The notes below the pieces were generated by a model. The model was not told where the DNA came from, did no database searches, and was given only the letters and a program-made list of their open reading frames with translations. Both the position numbers and the translations under genes were made by a program. From NCBI RefSeq assembly GCF_000733855.1, contig NZ_JPOJ01000001.1, positions 2,294,001 to 2,358,000 of the forward strand: a DNA stretch of 64,000 nt, given 5' to 3'. The stretch is from Methylomicrobium agile. Its GTDB lineage: Bacteria; Pseudomonadota; Gammaproteobacteria; Methylococcales; Methylomonadaceae. Positions 54,036 to 62,508 of the stretch are shown in pieces; the stretch's first letter is position 1; each line of letters starts with the position of its first letter.

Positions 54036-55004
54036 TCAATCGCTCGACAGCAGTAAATTGACGAGTACGTCCGCATGCGCATCCGAGTCGTTCAGCGCCG
54101 GAATATAATGATAAGCGCTGCCGCCGGCCTTCAAGAAGGCTTGCTTGTTCGCGATCGCGATCTCTTCCAGCGTCTCCAGGCAATCGACCGCGAATCCGGG
54201 GCAGACGATATCGACTGTTTTGACGCCGCGTTTCGGCAATTCCTGCAGCGTGTCCAGGCAATACGGCTTCAGCCACTCGGCCTTGCCGAAGCGCGACTGG
54301 AATACTATTTGCCACTCGTGATCCTGCAGCGAAAGCTGTTCGGCGATCGCGGCGGCCGTCCGTTCGCAATGCGTGAAGTACGGATCGCCCAGCTTGGTCA
54401 ACATTTCCGGCAGGCCGTGGAACGACATCAGCAGCCGTTCGTGTTTGCCGTGCAGATGCCAGTATTGCCGGATCGAATTCGCTACCGCGGCAATATAGCC
54501 GGGGTCCCGATGATAATCGCCGATGAAGCGGATTTCCGGAATGTGGCGCCACTGCATCAGTTCGGCGGCCGCCGCGTCGAAGACCGAGGCGGTCGTGGTC
54601 GACGAATATTGGGGATACAGCGGCAGTATCGATACGCGGTCGACGCCGGCTTTCCTGAAAGCCCGCAATTGGCTCGCAATCGAGGGTTCGCCGTAGCGCA
54701 TCGCCTCGCGTACCGCGATATTTTTCGCCGCCAGTGCGGAGGCGATTTTTTCGGCAAGCCGCCGGGTCAGATAAATCAGCGGCGAGCCTTTTTTATCCCA
54801 GATCTTGCGGTAAGCCAGAAAAGACCGGCGCGGCCGAAGCGGCAGCACGAACAGGTTCAGGATCAGCCACCATAACGGCCGGGGCAGATTGACGACGCGC
54901 GGGTCCCGGAGAAATTCGCCCAAAAACCGGCGGACCGCCGCGACGGTCGGTTCCGCAGGCGAGCCCAGATTGACCAGCAAGACGCCGGTTTTTTTCGGGG
55001 GCAT
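54036..55004 (-). CDS. hemH: Ferrochelatase
   Basis: 322 aa. Inserts Fe2+ into protoporphyrin IX, the last haem step. KTGVLLVNLGSPAEPT start, MSFHGLPEM with the catalytic His, and VVCPGFAVDCLETLEEI-like region (DIVCPGFAVDCLETLEE) are family motifs. It lies 8 bases after folE on the same strand. Haem supply fits the neighbouring cytochromes. Confidence 0.95.
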   Translation of the reverse strand: MPPKKTGVLLVNLGSPAEPTVAAVRRFLGEFLRDPRVVNLPRPLWWLILNLFVLPLRPRRSFLAYRKIWDKKGSPLIYLTRRLAEKIASALAAKNIAVREAMRYGEPSIASQLRAFRKAGVDRVSILPLYPQYSSTTTASVFDAAAAELMQWRHIPEIRFIGDYHRDPGYIAAVANSIRQYWHLHGKHERLLMSFHGLPEMLTKLGDPYFTHCERTAAAIAEQLSLQDHEWQIVFQSRFGKAEWLKPYCLDTLQELPKRGVKTVDIVCPGFAVDCLETLEEIAIANKQAFLKAGGSAYHYIPALNDSDAHADVLVNLLLSSD

Positions 55005-55011
55005 GCTAGGG

Positions 55012-55554
55012 CTAGCGGTTGATCAGGTTCAGGAATTCCGAACGCGTATTCATTTCTTTACGGAAGATGCCGGTCATCACCGAGGTCGTCATCACCGAAT
55101 TCTGTTTTTCGACGCCGCGCATCATCATGCACAGATGCTTCGCTTCGATCACGACCGCGACGCCTTTCGCATCGACCGCATACTCGATCGCGTCGGCGAT
55201 CTGCTTGGTCAGTTTTTCCTGGATTTGCAGGCGGCGGGCGTACATATCGACGATCCGGGCGATTTTGGAGAGTCCCAGCACCTTGCCGCGCGGCAGGTAG
55301 CCGACATGGCATTTGCCGATGAACGGCAGCAGATGGTGCTCGCACAACGAATACAGCTCGATGTCCTTCACGATCACCATGTCTTCGGTATCGGCCGTGA
55401 ACACCGCATTGTTCAGCACCTCGTCGAGGTTTTTTTGGTAACCGTTGTTCAAAAATTTGAACGCCTTGGCGGCACGTTTCGGGGTATCGATCAGCCCCTC
55501 GCGGGTCAAGTCCTCGCCCACCGCGGCGATAATCTTCGAGAAATATTCTTCCAC
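55012..55554 (-). CDS. folE: GTP cyclohydrolase I
   Basis: 180 aa. First enzyme of folate and pterin synthesis. Zinc ligands are visible in [11 protein letters not shown] and [10 protein letters not shown]; the [18 protein letters not shown] loop is intact. Short gap to hemH suggests one unit. Confidence 0.95.
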   Translation of the reverse strand: MEEYFSKIIAAVGEDLTREGLIDTPKRAAKAFKFLNNGYQKNLDEVLNNAVFTADTEDMVIVKDIELYSLCEHHLLPFIGKCHVGYLPRGKVLGLSKIARIVDMYARRLQIQEKLTKQIADAIEYAVDAKGVAVVIEAKHLCMMMRGVEKQNSVMTTSVMTGIFRKEMNTRSEFLNLINR

Positions 55555-55595
55555 GATTCAGTTCTCAATAAATACAGGATCTCCGCAGTATAACA

Positions 55596-56567
55596 TCATT
55601 GTGCGGTGAATTTTAATGCTTCGCGGACAACGGAGGCGCCCGCGCCATATTTGACCGCCTCTTCGCTCAAATGCCTGCGCCAGGAACGCGCGCCCGGCTC
55701 GCCGTGGAACAGGCCGAGGATATGCCGGGTGATGCTGTGCAGGCGCACGCCTTCGGCCAGTTGCCGCTCGATGTAGGGCATCAGCCGGTTGACGATCTCG
55801 CTGCGCGGGACGGCATCGGCCGGCATGCCGAACAGGCGCCGGTCGACTTCGGCCAGAATATAAGGATTGTGATACGTCTCCCGCCCCATCATCACGCCGT
55901 CGACGCCATTCCGCAATGCTTCTTCCGCTTGTTCCAGCGTGGTAATGCCGCCGTTCAGCACGATCCGAAGCGGCGGAAAATCCTGCTTCAGGCGGTAAAC
56001 CATCTCGTAGCGCAAGGGCGGCACTTCCCGGTTTTGTTTGGGGGACAGCCCTTTCAGCCAGGCCTTGCGGGCATGCACGATGAAGGTCCGGCAGCCGGCA
56101 TCGGCGACCGTGCCGATAAAATGGGCCAGCTCCTCGTAGGAGTCCCGGTCGTCGATTCCGATCCGCGACTTCACGGTCACCGGAATCGACACCGCGTTCC
56201 GCATCGCCGCAACGCACTCGGCCACCAGTTCCGGCTCCGCCATCAGACAGGCGCCGAAGCGGCCGTTCTGCACCCGGTCGCTGGGGCAGCCGACGTTCAG
56301 ATTCACCTCGTCGTAGCCGAAGTCTTCGGCCATTTTCGCGCAGGCGGCCAAATCGGCCGGATCGCTGCCGCCCAATTGCAATGCCAGAGGATGCTCGCTC
56401 GAATCGAATTGTAAAAACCGTTGCCGGTCGCCGTGCAGCAGCGCCCCGGTCGTGATCATTTCGGTATAGAGCAGCGCCCGTTTCGTTATCAGGCGGTGAA
56501 AAAAGCGGCAGTAGCGGTCGGTCCAGTCCAGCATCGGGGCAACGCAGAACCTATGTGATTTATTCAT
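55596..56567 (-). CDS. dusA: tRNA-dihydrouridine synthase A
   Basis: 323 aa flavoprotein that makes dihydrouridine 20/20a in t[21 protein letters not shown] start and the catalytic Cys in [14 protein letters not shown] are DusA-specific; [14 protein letters not shown] and [15 protein letters not shown] support it. Upstream of folE on the same strand with 41 bases between. Confidence 0.95.
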   Translation of the reverse strand: MNKSHRFCVAPMLDWTDRYCRFFHRLITKRALLYTEMITTGALLHGDRQRFLQFDSSEHPLALQLGGSDPADLAACAKMAEDFGYDEVNLNVGCPSDRVQNGRFGACLMAEPELVAECVAAMRNAVSIPVTVKSRIGIDDRDSYEELAHFIGTVADAGCRTFIVHARKAWLKGLSPKQNREVPPLRYEMVYRLKQDFPPLRIVLNGGITTLEQAEEALRNGVDGVMMGRETYHNPYILAEVDRRLFGMPADAVPRSEIVNRLMPYIERQLAEGVRLHSITRHILGLFHGEPGARSWRRHLSEEAVKYGAGASVVREALKFTAQ

Positions 56568-57195
56568 TAAGAAAATCTTGAATATTCTTGACTTGGTAAA
56601 TTAGGATATTGGTCAATCATCACTTCCCTCATGGTTTCCACGCCAAGCGCTCATCATTATGCGCGAGTAGCGTCATGCTCGCCGGGAAGTGGGTATCCGG
56701 TGCCAAGGATGACGAGTCTTAAGCTATCCATGCGGCCTGGATTCCGGCAATTCCTGCCGGAATGACGGATCATATATAGCGTCGAGCGAGGGAACGATCA
56801 GGCGGCATTTCGTTTAGCCGGATCATTAGCTGTCACGGTATTTTAAACACTCTGCTGATTTGAGCCAATGTTACCCATATCGGCAACTGGCTTTCATAAA
56901 GAATGTACGAGTTCTCGTGCTGACGTTTTTTTGCCCTCAAACTCTCGGTATAGGCATCACGCCTTGAAACAAAAGGGGACGCTGCATTGGCATGAAATCC
57001 GTATTCCTCAAAGGGGATTAACGACCCATACCGGTCTATTGATGTTGATCTTTGAATGTCTGTAAAAATCGCTATCTTAGTCATTTTAAGTTTGAATTTT
57101 GGAATTATCCTAATCAGTTTATCATGAGAAAAATGCATGCTATCCCGCCTAGTCAATCCATGGATTCCAGACTTTTCTTTCAATTTTAGTTTGCA
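56568..57195. other. Gap before the cassette cluster
   Basis: The left part contains a small hairpin repeat, ATTCCGGCA-attcc-TGCCGGAAT (56741-56763), of a kind common in intergenic DNA, and GCGAGTAGCGTCATGCTCGC. A 116-codon frame on the minus strand (56833-57183) has moderately protein-like content (YGFHANAASPFVSRRDAYTE) but no ribosome binding site, and I recognise nothing in it. It may be a decayed gene. Confidence 0.4.
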
Positions 57196-57303
57196 ATGAA
57201 ATCAGGACCAGAAGATATCGCTGACCTTGCCGCCATGATCGTACGTTCAGACTATCTGACTGGCGAAGTCATAGTTGCAGACGGTGGTCTCAATCTCACA
57301 TGA
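57196..57303 (+). pseudogene. Short-chain dehydrogenase C-terminal remnant
   Basis: 35 codons ending at TGA 57301-57303. The peptide ...GPEDIADLAAMIVRSDYLTGEVI and VADGGLNLT is the standard C-terminus of SDR oxidoreductases (EDIA...YLTGEV...VDGG). The Rossmann fold and catalytic Tyr-Lys are missing. The stop is 11 bases from the first attC-like site, so it may be the tail of a former cassette gene. Confidence 0.6.
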
Positions 57304-57314
57304 CAGGAAAAGCC

Positions 57315-57372
57315 CCCTAACCCTTCGTTGCACTGGATTGCCTATGGCAACCGGTGAACTCAAACGTTAGCC
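57315..57372 (+). other. attC-like integron recombination site 1
   Basis: Outer boxes CCCTAAC and GTTAGCC. Folded as a single strand, CTAAC, then TT-GTT-CAC-GG-TTGCC pairs almost base for base with GGCAA-CCGGTGAAC-AAACGTTAG, leaving a TATG tip and a few extrahelical bases, the classic attC layout. The right half (CCGGTGAACTCAAACGTTAG) is what attC sites of chromosomal cassettes look like. No integrase gene is in the window. Confidence 0.65.
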
Positions 57373-57393
57373 GTCACGACTGCGAACTGCCAA

Positions 57394-58118
57394 ATGAAGA
57401 TCTCCTGGGCCGAGTATAAAGCGATCGCCACATCCGATCTCGAGCTCGATGGCGCGGTCATCTATCGCGGACAGCGACTTGCGAGCTGGGGTCTGGTTTC
57501 CTCTGTGCACCGAACCGCGTTGGTTCGCTCCATTCCCGATTTGAAAGGGTATGCGGACTACATGCTCCCACGCGTGCATGACGCGCTTGAGGCATGGGTC
57601 GGACGCTCATGGGATTTAAAGCATTCTTTGGGCTTGGCAGAGTTTCTTGCGTTCGCTCAGCACAACGGCTTTCCGACTCCGCTGCTGGATTGGACCGCGT
57701 CACCGTACATCGCCGCGTATTTCGCGTTCGAGGGCGTGAATCATTTCAAGCCACAGTCCGAGCGCGTTGCCATCTTTGCCTTCAATCAGGAGGTCAAGTC
57801 TACGATTTCGCCGACTTCACGCCGCACGTCTCAGTACTGCGGCCGCGCCAGGTGGGCAATCACAAGCTCGCTGTTCAACAAGGTTGCTTTACGGTGACCA
57901 ACGTTCTAGATATCGAACAGCACATCCGCCTCAATGAATCTGAAGGGCGTAAATTCCTGACGAAGTACGAACTTGATGTTCGCGAAAGACCGAAAGTGAT
58001 CCGGGAGCTCTCCCTCATGGGCATTTCTGCGGTGCAGCTGATGCCTTCTGTCGAGGCTGTGTGCAAGAAGGCCCTCGAAGATCTCATTGGCCTCGTACCA
58101 ATAGAGCCACCCAAGTGA
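57394..58118 (+). pseudogene. FRG-domain protein, frameshifted
   Basis: The first frame (57394 to about 57795) encodes MKISWAEYKAIATSDLELDG, then VIYRGQRLASWGLVSSVHRT and TPLLDWTASPYIAAYFAFEG, the FRG signature. Sense then moves to the other frame near 57790-57800: QVYDFADFTPHVSVLRP, NHKLAVQQGCFTVTNV and a normal C-terminus to TGA at 58116. One inserted or lost base explains it. FRG proteins occur in mobile DNA and defence islands; function uncertain. It fills the cassette between attC-like sites 1 and 2. Confidence 0.7.
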
Positions 58119-58119
58119 C

Positions 58120-58183
58120 GGCTAACCCTTCGCTGCACCGGAAACGCTACAGCCGTCTTCGGCGGCTTCCACGTTCGTTAAGC
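58120..58183 (+). other. attC-like site 2
   Basis: GGCTAAC at the left and GTTAAGC (fits GTTRRRY) at the right, 64 bases apart. The left half, CTAACCCTTCGCTGCACCGG, equals that of site 1 (CTAACCCTTCGTTGCACTGG) apart from two bases. The right half differs and pairs less well, though an AGCCG/CGGCT tip stem exists; the site may be recombined or decayed. Confidence 0.5.
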
Positions 58184-58197
58184 ATTTTGGAGAGCGT

Positions 58198-59094
58198 CTG
58201 TTTAGTAAATTGCTGACTGTTGCGTTTTTGGCAATCGCCTTGTTGGTGGTGTTCTCGGCTACCGTGATGTATTCGGCAAGAAATAGCGCCAAGACTATCG
58301 CCAATGACAATCCGTATTGCATACAGATCGCGACGACATCAACCGCATATAGGGAAATCTCCAGCTCCGTTGATTTGGCTGGCTTCCGCATGAAAGGCAA
58401 TGGCCCGCTGAATCACGCGGAGCTCGTTGTTGATGATATGGGCGGTCAGGAGCTATACCACTGGTCATACAAGAGCAATTTTTTCGAAGAAGGCGCCTAT
58501 GGAAATCCGCCTATCTTCTGCAATCCTAGGGAGAATTTTTTGGACTCGCTGGGAGAGATTGAATACAAAGACGAAAGTAGGGTTTCGTTCAGTTACGCAG
58601 GCTACAAATTCAAAATTCCAAAGGAGTACAGTCCGACTTTCAATATCCCATCATTTGCGGGAATTCAGATGTTGATTCTTTCGGCAGCTGTTCCTCGATT
58701 TGAGCCGGTCTTGGAACCGGACTTTCGAAAAGTGCCTACCGTTGGCCTGGATGTAGGCTTTGGATACAGTCCCCTAATCCAGTCATGGAGATTACGAGCA
58801 GATAAAGATCATCAAGTAGAAGGGCAAGCACTGCAAAATGGTCTAATAGTTGAGAAGGTACGTGGAAAGAGTGATTCGACCACAGTCCAGTACTATGTGG
58901 AAGAAAAAGATGGATCCACGCAGACTTTAATTCGCTGTTTTGACAGTATGGGGTATCAATGTACTCATATGTTCTTTGACGGCGAATTCTCATATTACTT
59001 CCATCACATGCCATCGGATCTTTCGAATTGGAAGGACATGCACGAAAGGGCTAAGACTGTGTTCAGGAGTTTCATAAAAGAGAAAAAAGCATAA
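58198..59094 (+). CDS. Membrane-anchored protein of unknown function (cassette gene)
   Basis: 298 aa if started at CTG 58198, 294 aa from TTG 58210; there is no ATG. GGAGAG lies five bases before the CTG, and the peptide (x)FSKLLTVAFLAIALLVVF then reads like a normal signal anchor, so I prefer 58198, with the chance that an ATG was lost. One N-terminal membrane helix, then a soluble domain of about 260 residues outside the cytoplasm with four or five Cys. No family recognised. Lower GC than the flanking core genes. Confidence 0.6.
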   Translation: MFSKLLTVAFLAIALLVVFSATVMYSARNSAKTIANDNPYCIQIATTSTAYREISSSVDLAGFRMKGNGPLNHAELVVDDMGGQELYHWSYKSNFFEEGAYGNPPIFCNPRENFLDSLGEIEYKDESRVSFSYAGYKFKIPKEYSPTFNIPSFAGIQMLILSAAVPRFEPVLEPDFRKVPTVGLDVGFGYSPLIQSWRLRADKDHQVEGQALQNGLIVEKVRGKSDSTTVQYYVEEKDGSTQTLIRCFDSMGYQCTHMFFDGEFSYYFHHMPSDLSNWKDMHERAKTVFRSFIKEKKA

Positions 59095-59146
59095 CCATTC
59101 GTCCAACCGGAACCTGACCTCGGGCTTCCTCGCAAACCCGTAAGAT
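59090..59146 (+). other. Half attC-like site 3
   Basis: CATAACCATTCGTCCAACCGG right at the stop of the preceding gene matches the left half of sites 1 and 2 (CTAACCCTTCGCTGCACCGG), but no GTTRRRY partner follows in range. A REP element begins 10 bases later and may have destroyed the right half. Confidence 0.4.
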
Positions 59147-59155
59147 GCGCCAAGC

Positions 59156-59242
59156 GTAGGATGTGCCGAGGCACGATGAGCATCGATCGAGGGAATTCTT
59201 CTCACGCGAACGATGCGCCTCACTTCGTTCAGCACATCCTAC
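59156..59242. repeat. GTAG-type BIME, GATGTGC family
   Basis: GTAG-GATGTGC at the left and GCACATC-CTAC at the right, with GATGAGCATCG and CGATGCGCCTCACTTCG between; each half forms its own hairpin (GATGTGC...GCGCATC). It occupies the 270-base space between the cassette gene and the converging 397-aa gene. Confidence 0.65.
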
Positions 59243-59365
59243 GGCCCTGACCTTGATGATTGGAGAGCCAAGCCGGTTTTTCCCCATCGAAATCATCAGT
59301 ATCCTCGGCTTTCATTTCCCATAGGTGCCGGGCCTAAATAAAGCGGGATGGTGTTTGTTGCACCG

Positions 59366-60559
59366 TCAAATTTCTCCTTTCAGGATTCCTTCCTTGGTCA
59401 GCCGCCTCATCCAGGCGCCGCGTTTGCCGTGGGCGCCGAGCAACTTGACGAGGCCGGCTTGAAATTCGGCTTCGCGTCCGGCTTGGGTCATGGCTTCGGC
59501 CAGATCCTTCATGGTTTGCAGGGCCTGATCATAGGCATGACCCGTGCCGCGTTGCAACGTTTGGTCGATGTCGGCCCAAACCCTGTCGGAATGGGCCGCC
59601 AGGCGTTCCAACCGTTGCTTGCGTTCGGCATGGCGCTTGGCTTCCTCGGCTTCGCGCTTCCGTCGTTCGATCTCAAGGCGCTGGTTCCTGACCCATTCAC
59701 ATGCGGCATCGATTTCGGCCACCGTGCGGCGCGAAGAGGATTTGGGGTGGGATGAACGTTCCCGTTGCCAGGCCAGATAACGCTGCCGCAATGCGCGCTC
59801 GGCTTCCTGGCTGCGTCCTTCCAACAGCAGACGCAGCGTTTCTCGCATGGCCTCCTGGGTTTGCAATGCAAGCCAGTCGTCCCGTTCCGGATCGATCGTA
59901 TCCCGATCGGGTAACGTGGGGCTGGCGCCGGCCGCGGCGGCGAGCCAGTCGGGATCGATCAGGAGAAATTCCGTCAAGGCGGTTTGCGCGGGGGTCAATG
60001 TTTGCAAGCCCGCCGGGACGGGTGGCTCGATATCGTCATCGCCCACTTCCTCGTTACACACTCGCGCCAGCCAGCCCAAGTAGAGCGGCCGCGTATCGCC
60101 CCGCAATAACTCGTCCCGTAGCGGCAATAAACTGCTCATCCAGCCCGGGCCGTCTTCTTGACTCCAAAAACGTTCGAATTCGCCCGAGTCGTCATTAAAG
60201 CCCCAATACACTATCCTGTGATCGGCCGTGGGCGTTACGCCGAAAGCATCACGGAAGCCGGATTGCGCGCCGCATCGCGAAGACTGAGTGAATGGGTCCA
60301 GCATATCCTTATCCAAGGCCGAAAGGGGTAAACGCAACATCAAACTGCACGTTCCCCAACTGGCCGAATAAACGTGTGCGTCAAAATAACGCTGCACCCA
60401 GTCGAGAGGGTCGCCTTTGAGATCGCCCCAATGGTATTCGTTGATGAAGCTGGTCGCTGTGATGGTCGCGCGCGAGGAGCGGCTGCGCAGTTCCGCTTGT
60501 TGTTGTGGCGTGAGCGGTTTATCGACCGCTCTGAATTCGTAATATTGGTATTCACTCAT
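59366..60559 (-). CDS. Orphan protein with C-terminal coiled coil
   Basis: 397 aa, soluble. Residues 1-160 are a globular domain (YYEFRAVDKPLTPQQQAEL, FINEYHWGDLKGDPLDWVQR); residues about 265-330 are a highly charged coiled coil (RLEIERRKREAEEAKRHAER). Conserved-looking but of no function known to me. A degenerate piece of the same gene recurs at about 61996-62150. The next gene upstream is a deleted DUF4143 remnant on the same strand. Confidence 0.7.
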   Translation of the reverse strand: MSEYQYYEFRAVDKPLTPQQQAELRSRSSRATITATSFINEYHWGDLKGDPLDWVQRYFDAHVYSASWGTCSLMLRLPLSALDKDMLDPFTQSSRCGAQSGFRDAFGVTPTADHRIVYWGFNDDSGEFERFWSQEDGPGWMSSLLPLRDELLRGDTRPLYLGWLARVCNEEVGDDDIEPPVPAGLQTLTPAQTALTEFLLIDPDWLAAAAGASPTLPDRDTIDPERDDWLALQTQEAMRETLRLLLEGRSQEAERALRQRYLAWQRERSSHPKSSSRRTVAEIDAACEWVRNQRLEIERRKREAEEAKRHAERKQRLERLAAHSDRVWADIDQTLQRGTGHAYDQALQTMKDLAEAMTQAGREAEFQAGLVKLLGAHGKRGAWMRRLTKEGILKGEI

Positions 60560-60658
60560 GAGATGTTATTCAGTAATGGTTTGGGCGGCATGGCGCATTT
60601 CTGACAGAGCCTTTCAAAATAATTTGCCGCCAAATGGTATTCGGCTTTCATCGTAATT

Positions 60659-61054
60659 TTATTTTTCTTGGTCTATCAAATTGATCAAACCGATGGCTTG
60701 CACCGTTTCATTCATGGGATAGGTTTCTTGTCCGGGATAGGCCACAAAGCTGGCCTCCGGCTTGATATCGCTTTGCGCGAAATAGAAGCCTTTCGACAAA
60801 GTTGGCGCCAGATTGCGCTTGATTTCGATCGTCCAAGTCTTCTGATCGGGAAAGGTAATCAGCAAATCGCATTCGGCGCCGGCACTGGTTCGATAAAAAC
60901 TGGCTTTGCAATGCGGTGGCGCTACGGCCAGGCAATTTTCGATCACGAAGCCTTCCCAGCTTTGCCCGCAGACCGGGTGGCCCAGCAGCGCCACGGCCGG
61001 ATAAGCAGCCAACAGTTGTTCGAGCTCGGTTTGTAATCTTCGTCTAATCATCAT
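60659..61054 (-). pseudogene. AAA-14/DUF4143 ATPase with internal deletion
   Basis: 131 codons. The first 25 (MIRRRLQTELEQLLAAYPAV, then ALLG) are the normal start of this ATPase family, where a Walker A (PRQVGKT) should follow. Instead the frame jumps to HPVCGQSWEGFVIEN, the beginning of the C-terminal nuclease-like DUF4143 domain, which is complete (RTSAGAECDLLITF, WTIEIKRNLAPTLSKGF). About 250 residues are gone, in frame, probably by recombination at two LLG-coding sites. The remaining domain could still be made. Confidence 0.7.
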
Positions 61055-61187
61055 TGTAATTGTGGCATTTAATTCCGTAATTGTAATGTTCGATGAAATT
61101 GAAAACTATACCGGTGACTCATTCGTAAAACGGGTAAGGTGCTGGTTCGAATGGTGCCATATTACTCTGGCAAGCACTTTCCTATTT

Positions 61188-61220
61188 TTACTGGGTTTTG
61201 TTGCATAAATCGGCGAGGTC
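61188..61220. mobile_element. Possible solo end of an IS5-family element
   Basis: TGGGTTTTGTTGCATAAATC at 61190-61209 resembles the terminal inverted repeats of IS5/IS903-type elements (GGCTTTGTTGAATAAATC). No transposase and no opposite end are nearby. The rest of the 61055-61359 gap holds no gene that I can support. Confidence 0.3.
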
Positions 61221-61359
61221 ATGCGATGCTTGATAAAAACAACCATTTTCAATTTTATTGCTTTTGCCGGTTATCACTCTGGCCGTTATCGGCTGCGAGC
61301 CCTTTCAAGATCGCGCGTTTAAGCCGTCTGAGTCTGTGGTAAACCGTAGGGGGACGGCC

Positions 61360-61902
61360 ATGAAAACGATGCCGATCAATAAAGCCTTCACGCTGCTGGA
61401 ACCGGGTCCGGTTGTCTTCATTACGACCCAGGATGGCGGGAAGCATAACCTCATGACCATTTCCTGGACCATGGTGATGGATTTTACGCCGAAATTTGCT
61501 ATCACGACGGGTTCCTGGAACTATTCTTACCGTGCGCTTCGGGATTCCAAAGAATGCGTTGTGGCTATTCCTACTCTGGATCTGATCGATCAGGTCGTTG
61601 GGGTGGGGACCTGTTCGGGCGCCGATACGGACAAATTTGAAAAGTTCGGGCTGACGCCCCTCCGGGGAAAATATGTCGGAGCGCCCCTGGTCAAGGAATG
61701 CCTGGCAAATATTGAATGTAAAGTGATCGATATCGTCGAAAGGCACCACATCGTTGTGCTTGAAGGTGTCGCCGCGTACTTCGATCGATCACGGGAAGAA
61801 AAGCGCACCCTTCACGCCGTCGGGGACGGTACCTTCGTCGTCGACGGATACAAATTGGACCGGAGGGAAATGATGCGCTCGAAGCTTCCGGCGGGGTTCT
61901 GA
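61360..61902 (+). CDS. Flavin reductase-like (flavoredoxin) protein
   Basis: 180 aa; ATG at 61360 follows GTAGGGGG. FMN-binding split-barrel: PVVFITTQDGGKHNLMTISW, GSWNYSYRALRDSKECVVAI, LTPLRGKYVGAPLVKEC. These proteins bind FMN and pass electrons or reduce flavin; the partner is not visible. The frame is open upstream to 61258 but that part does not match the family. Confidence 0.85.
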   Translation: MKTMPINKAFTLLEPGPVVFITTQDGGKHNLMTISWTMVMDFTPKFAITTGSWNYSYRALRDSKECVVAIPTLDLIDQVVGVGTCSGADTDKFEKFGLTPLRGKYVGAPLVKECLANIECKVIDIVERHHIVVLEGVAAYFDRSREEKRTLHAVGDGTFVVDGYKLDRREMMRSKLPAGF

Positions 61903-61995
61903 CGCGGAAAAGACGGGCTGTTTTCGAATGTGTACCGCCGTTCCTTGAACAGGGTCGATAACCCGCTTTTAGCCGATACTCGCCGATTAGCAAAA

Positions 61996-62150
61996 AAAGC
62001 GTTCGAACTTACCCGAATCGTCATTAAAGCCTCAATACCAGTGATCATGCCGTGGGCGTTACGTCGAAAGCATCGCTAAAACCGGATTGCGCGCCGCACT
62101 GCGATCGCAGGGCGAATGCGTCCGGCGCAGCCTTATCCAATGCCGAAACG
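61996..62150 (-). pseudogene. Degenerate second copy of part of the 397-aa gene
   Basis: Aligned with 60171-60330: CGTTCGAA(C/T)T...CCCGA(A/G)TCGTCATTAAAGCC, CCGTGGGCGTTACG(T/C)CGAAAGCATC, CCGGATTGCGCGCCGCA and CCTTATCCAA(T/G)GCCGAAA are shared. Several indels break the frame. The rest of the gap 61903-62508 shows no gene; the next ribosome binding site is AAGAGGAG at 62492. Confidence 0.65.
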
Positions 62151-62508
62151 GGTACTCACTCATAAGGTATCATCAATCGTCCGGCCGGGTTGGCGCATTC
62201 GTGGCATTGGTCCTTTCAAAATGGCGCGGCACCCGGTTCGGGAGCTTGCTATTCAGTTGTCTTGCGTTGGAAATCAATCAAAGTATATCGCCCGCCTCTT
62301 TATTCAAGAGCGATAACGATCCTCTATGTGGGGCATAAGACAGACCTCAAGGGCTCAAACGATTAAATTTTTTCTTCCGCTCTTCCACAAAAATTTTGGG
62401 ATTTACCAGAGTAAAGGGACATTTGATGCCCGTGGAAGCTGTGGATCATAAAAACTTTATCTTGAATATGCTGCGGCTTGGCTGCAACTCCTAAGAGGAG
62501 AAAGAATC

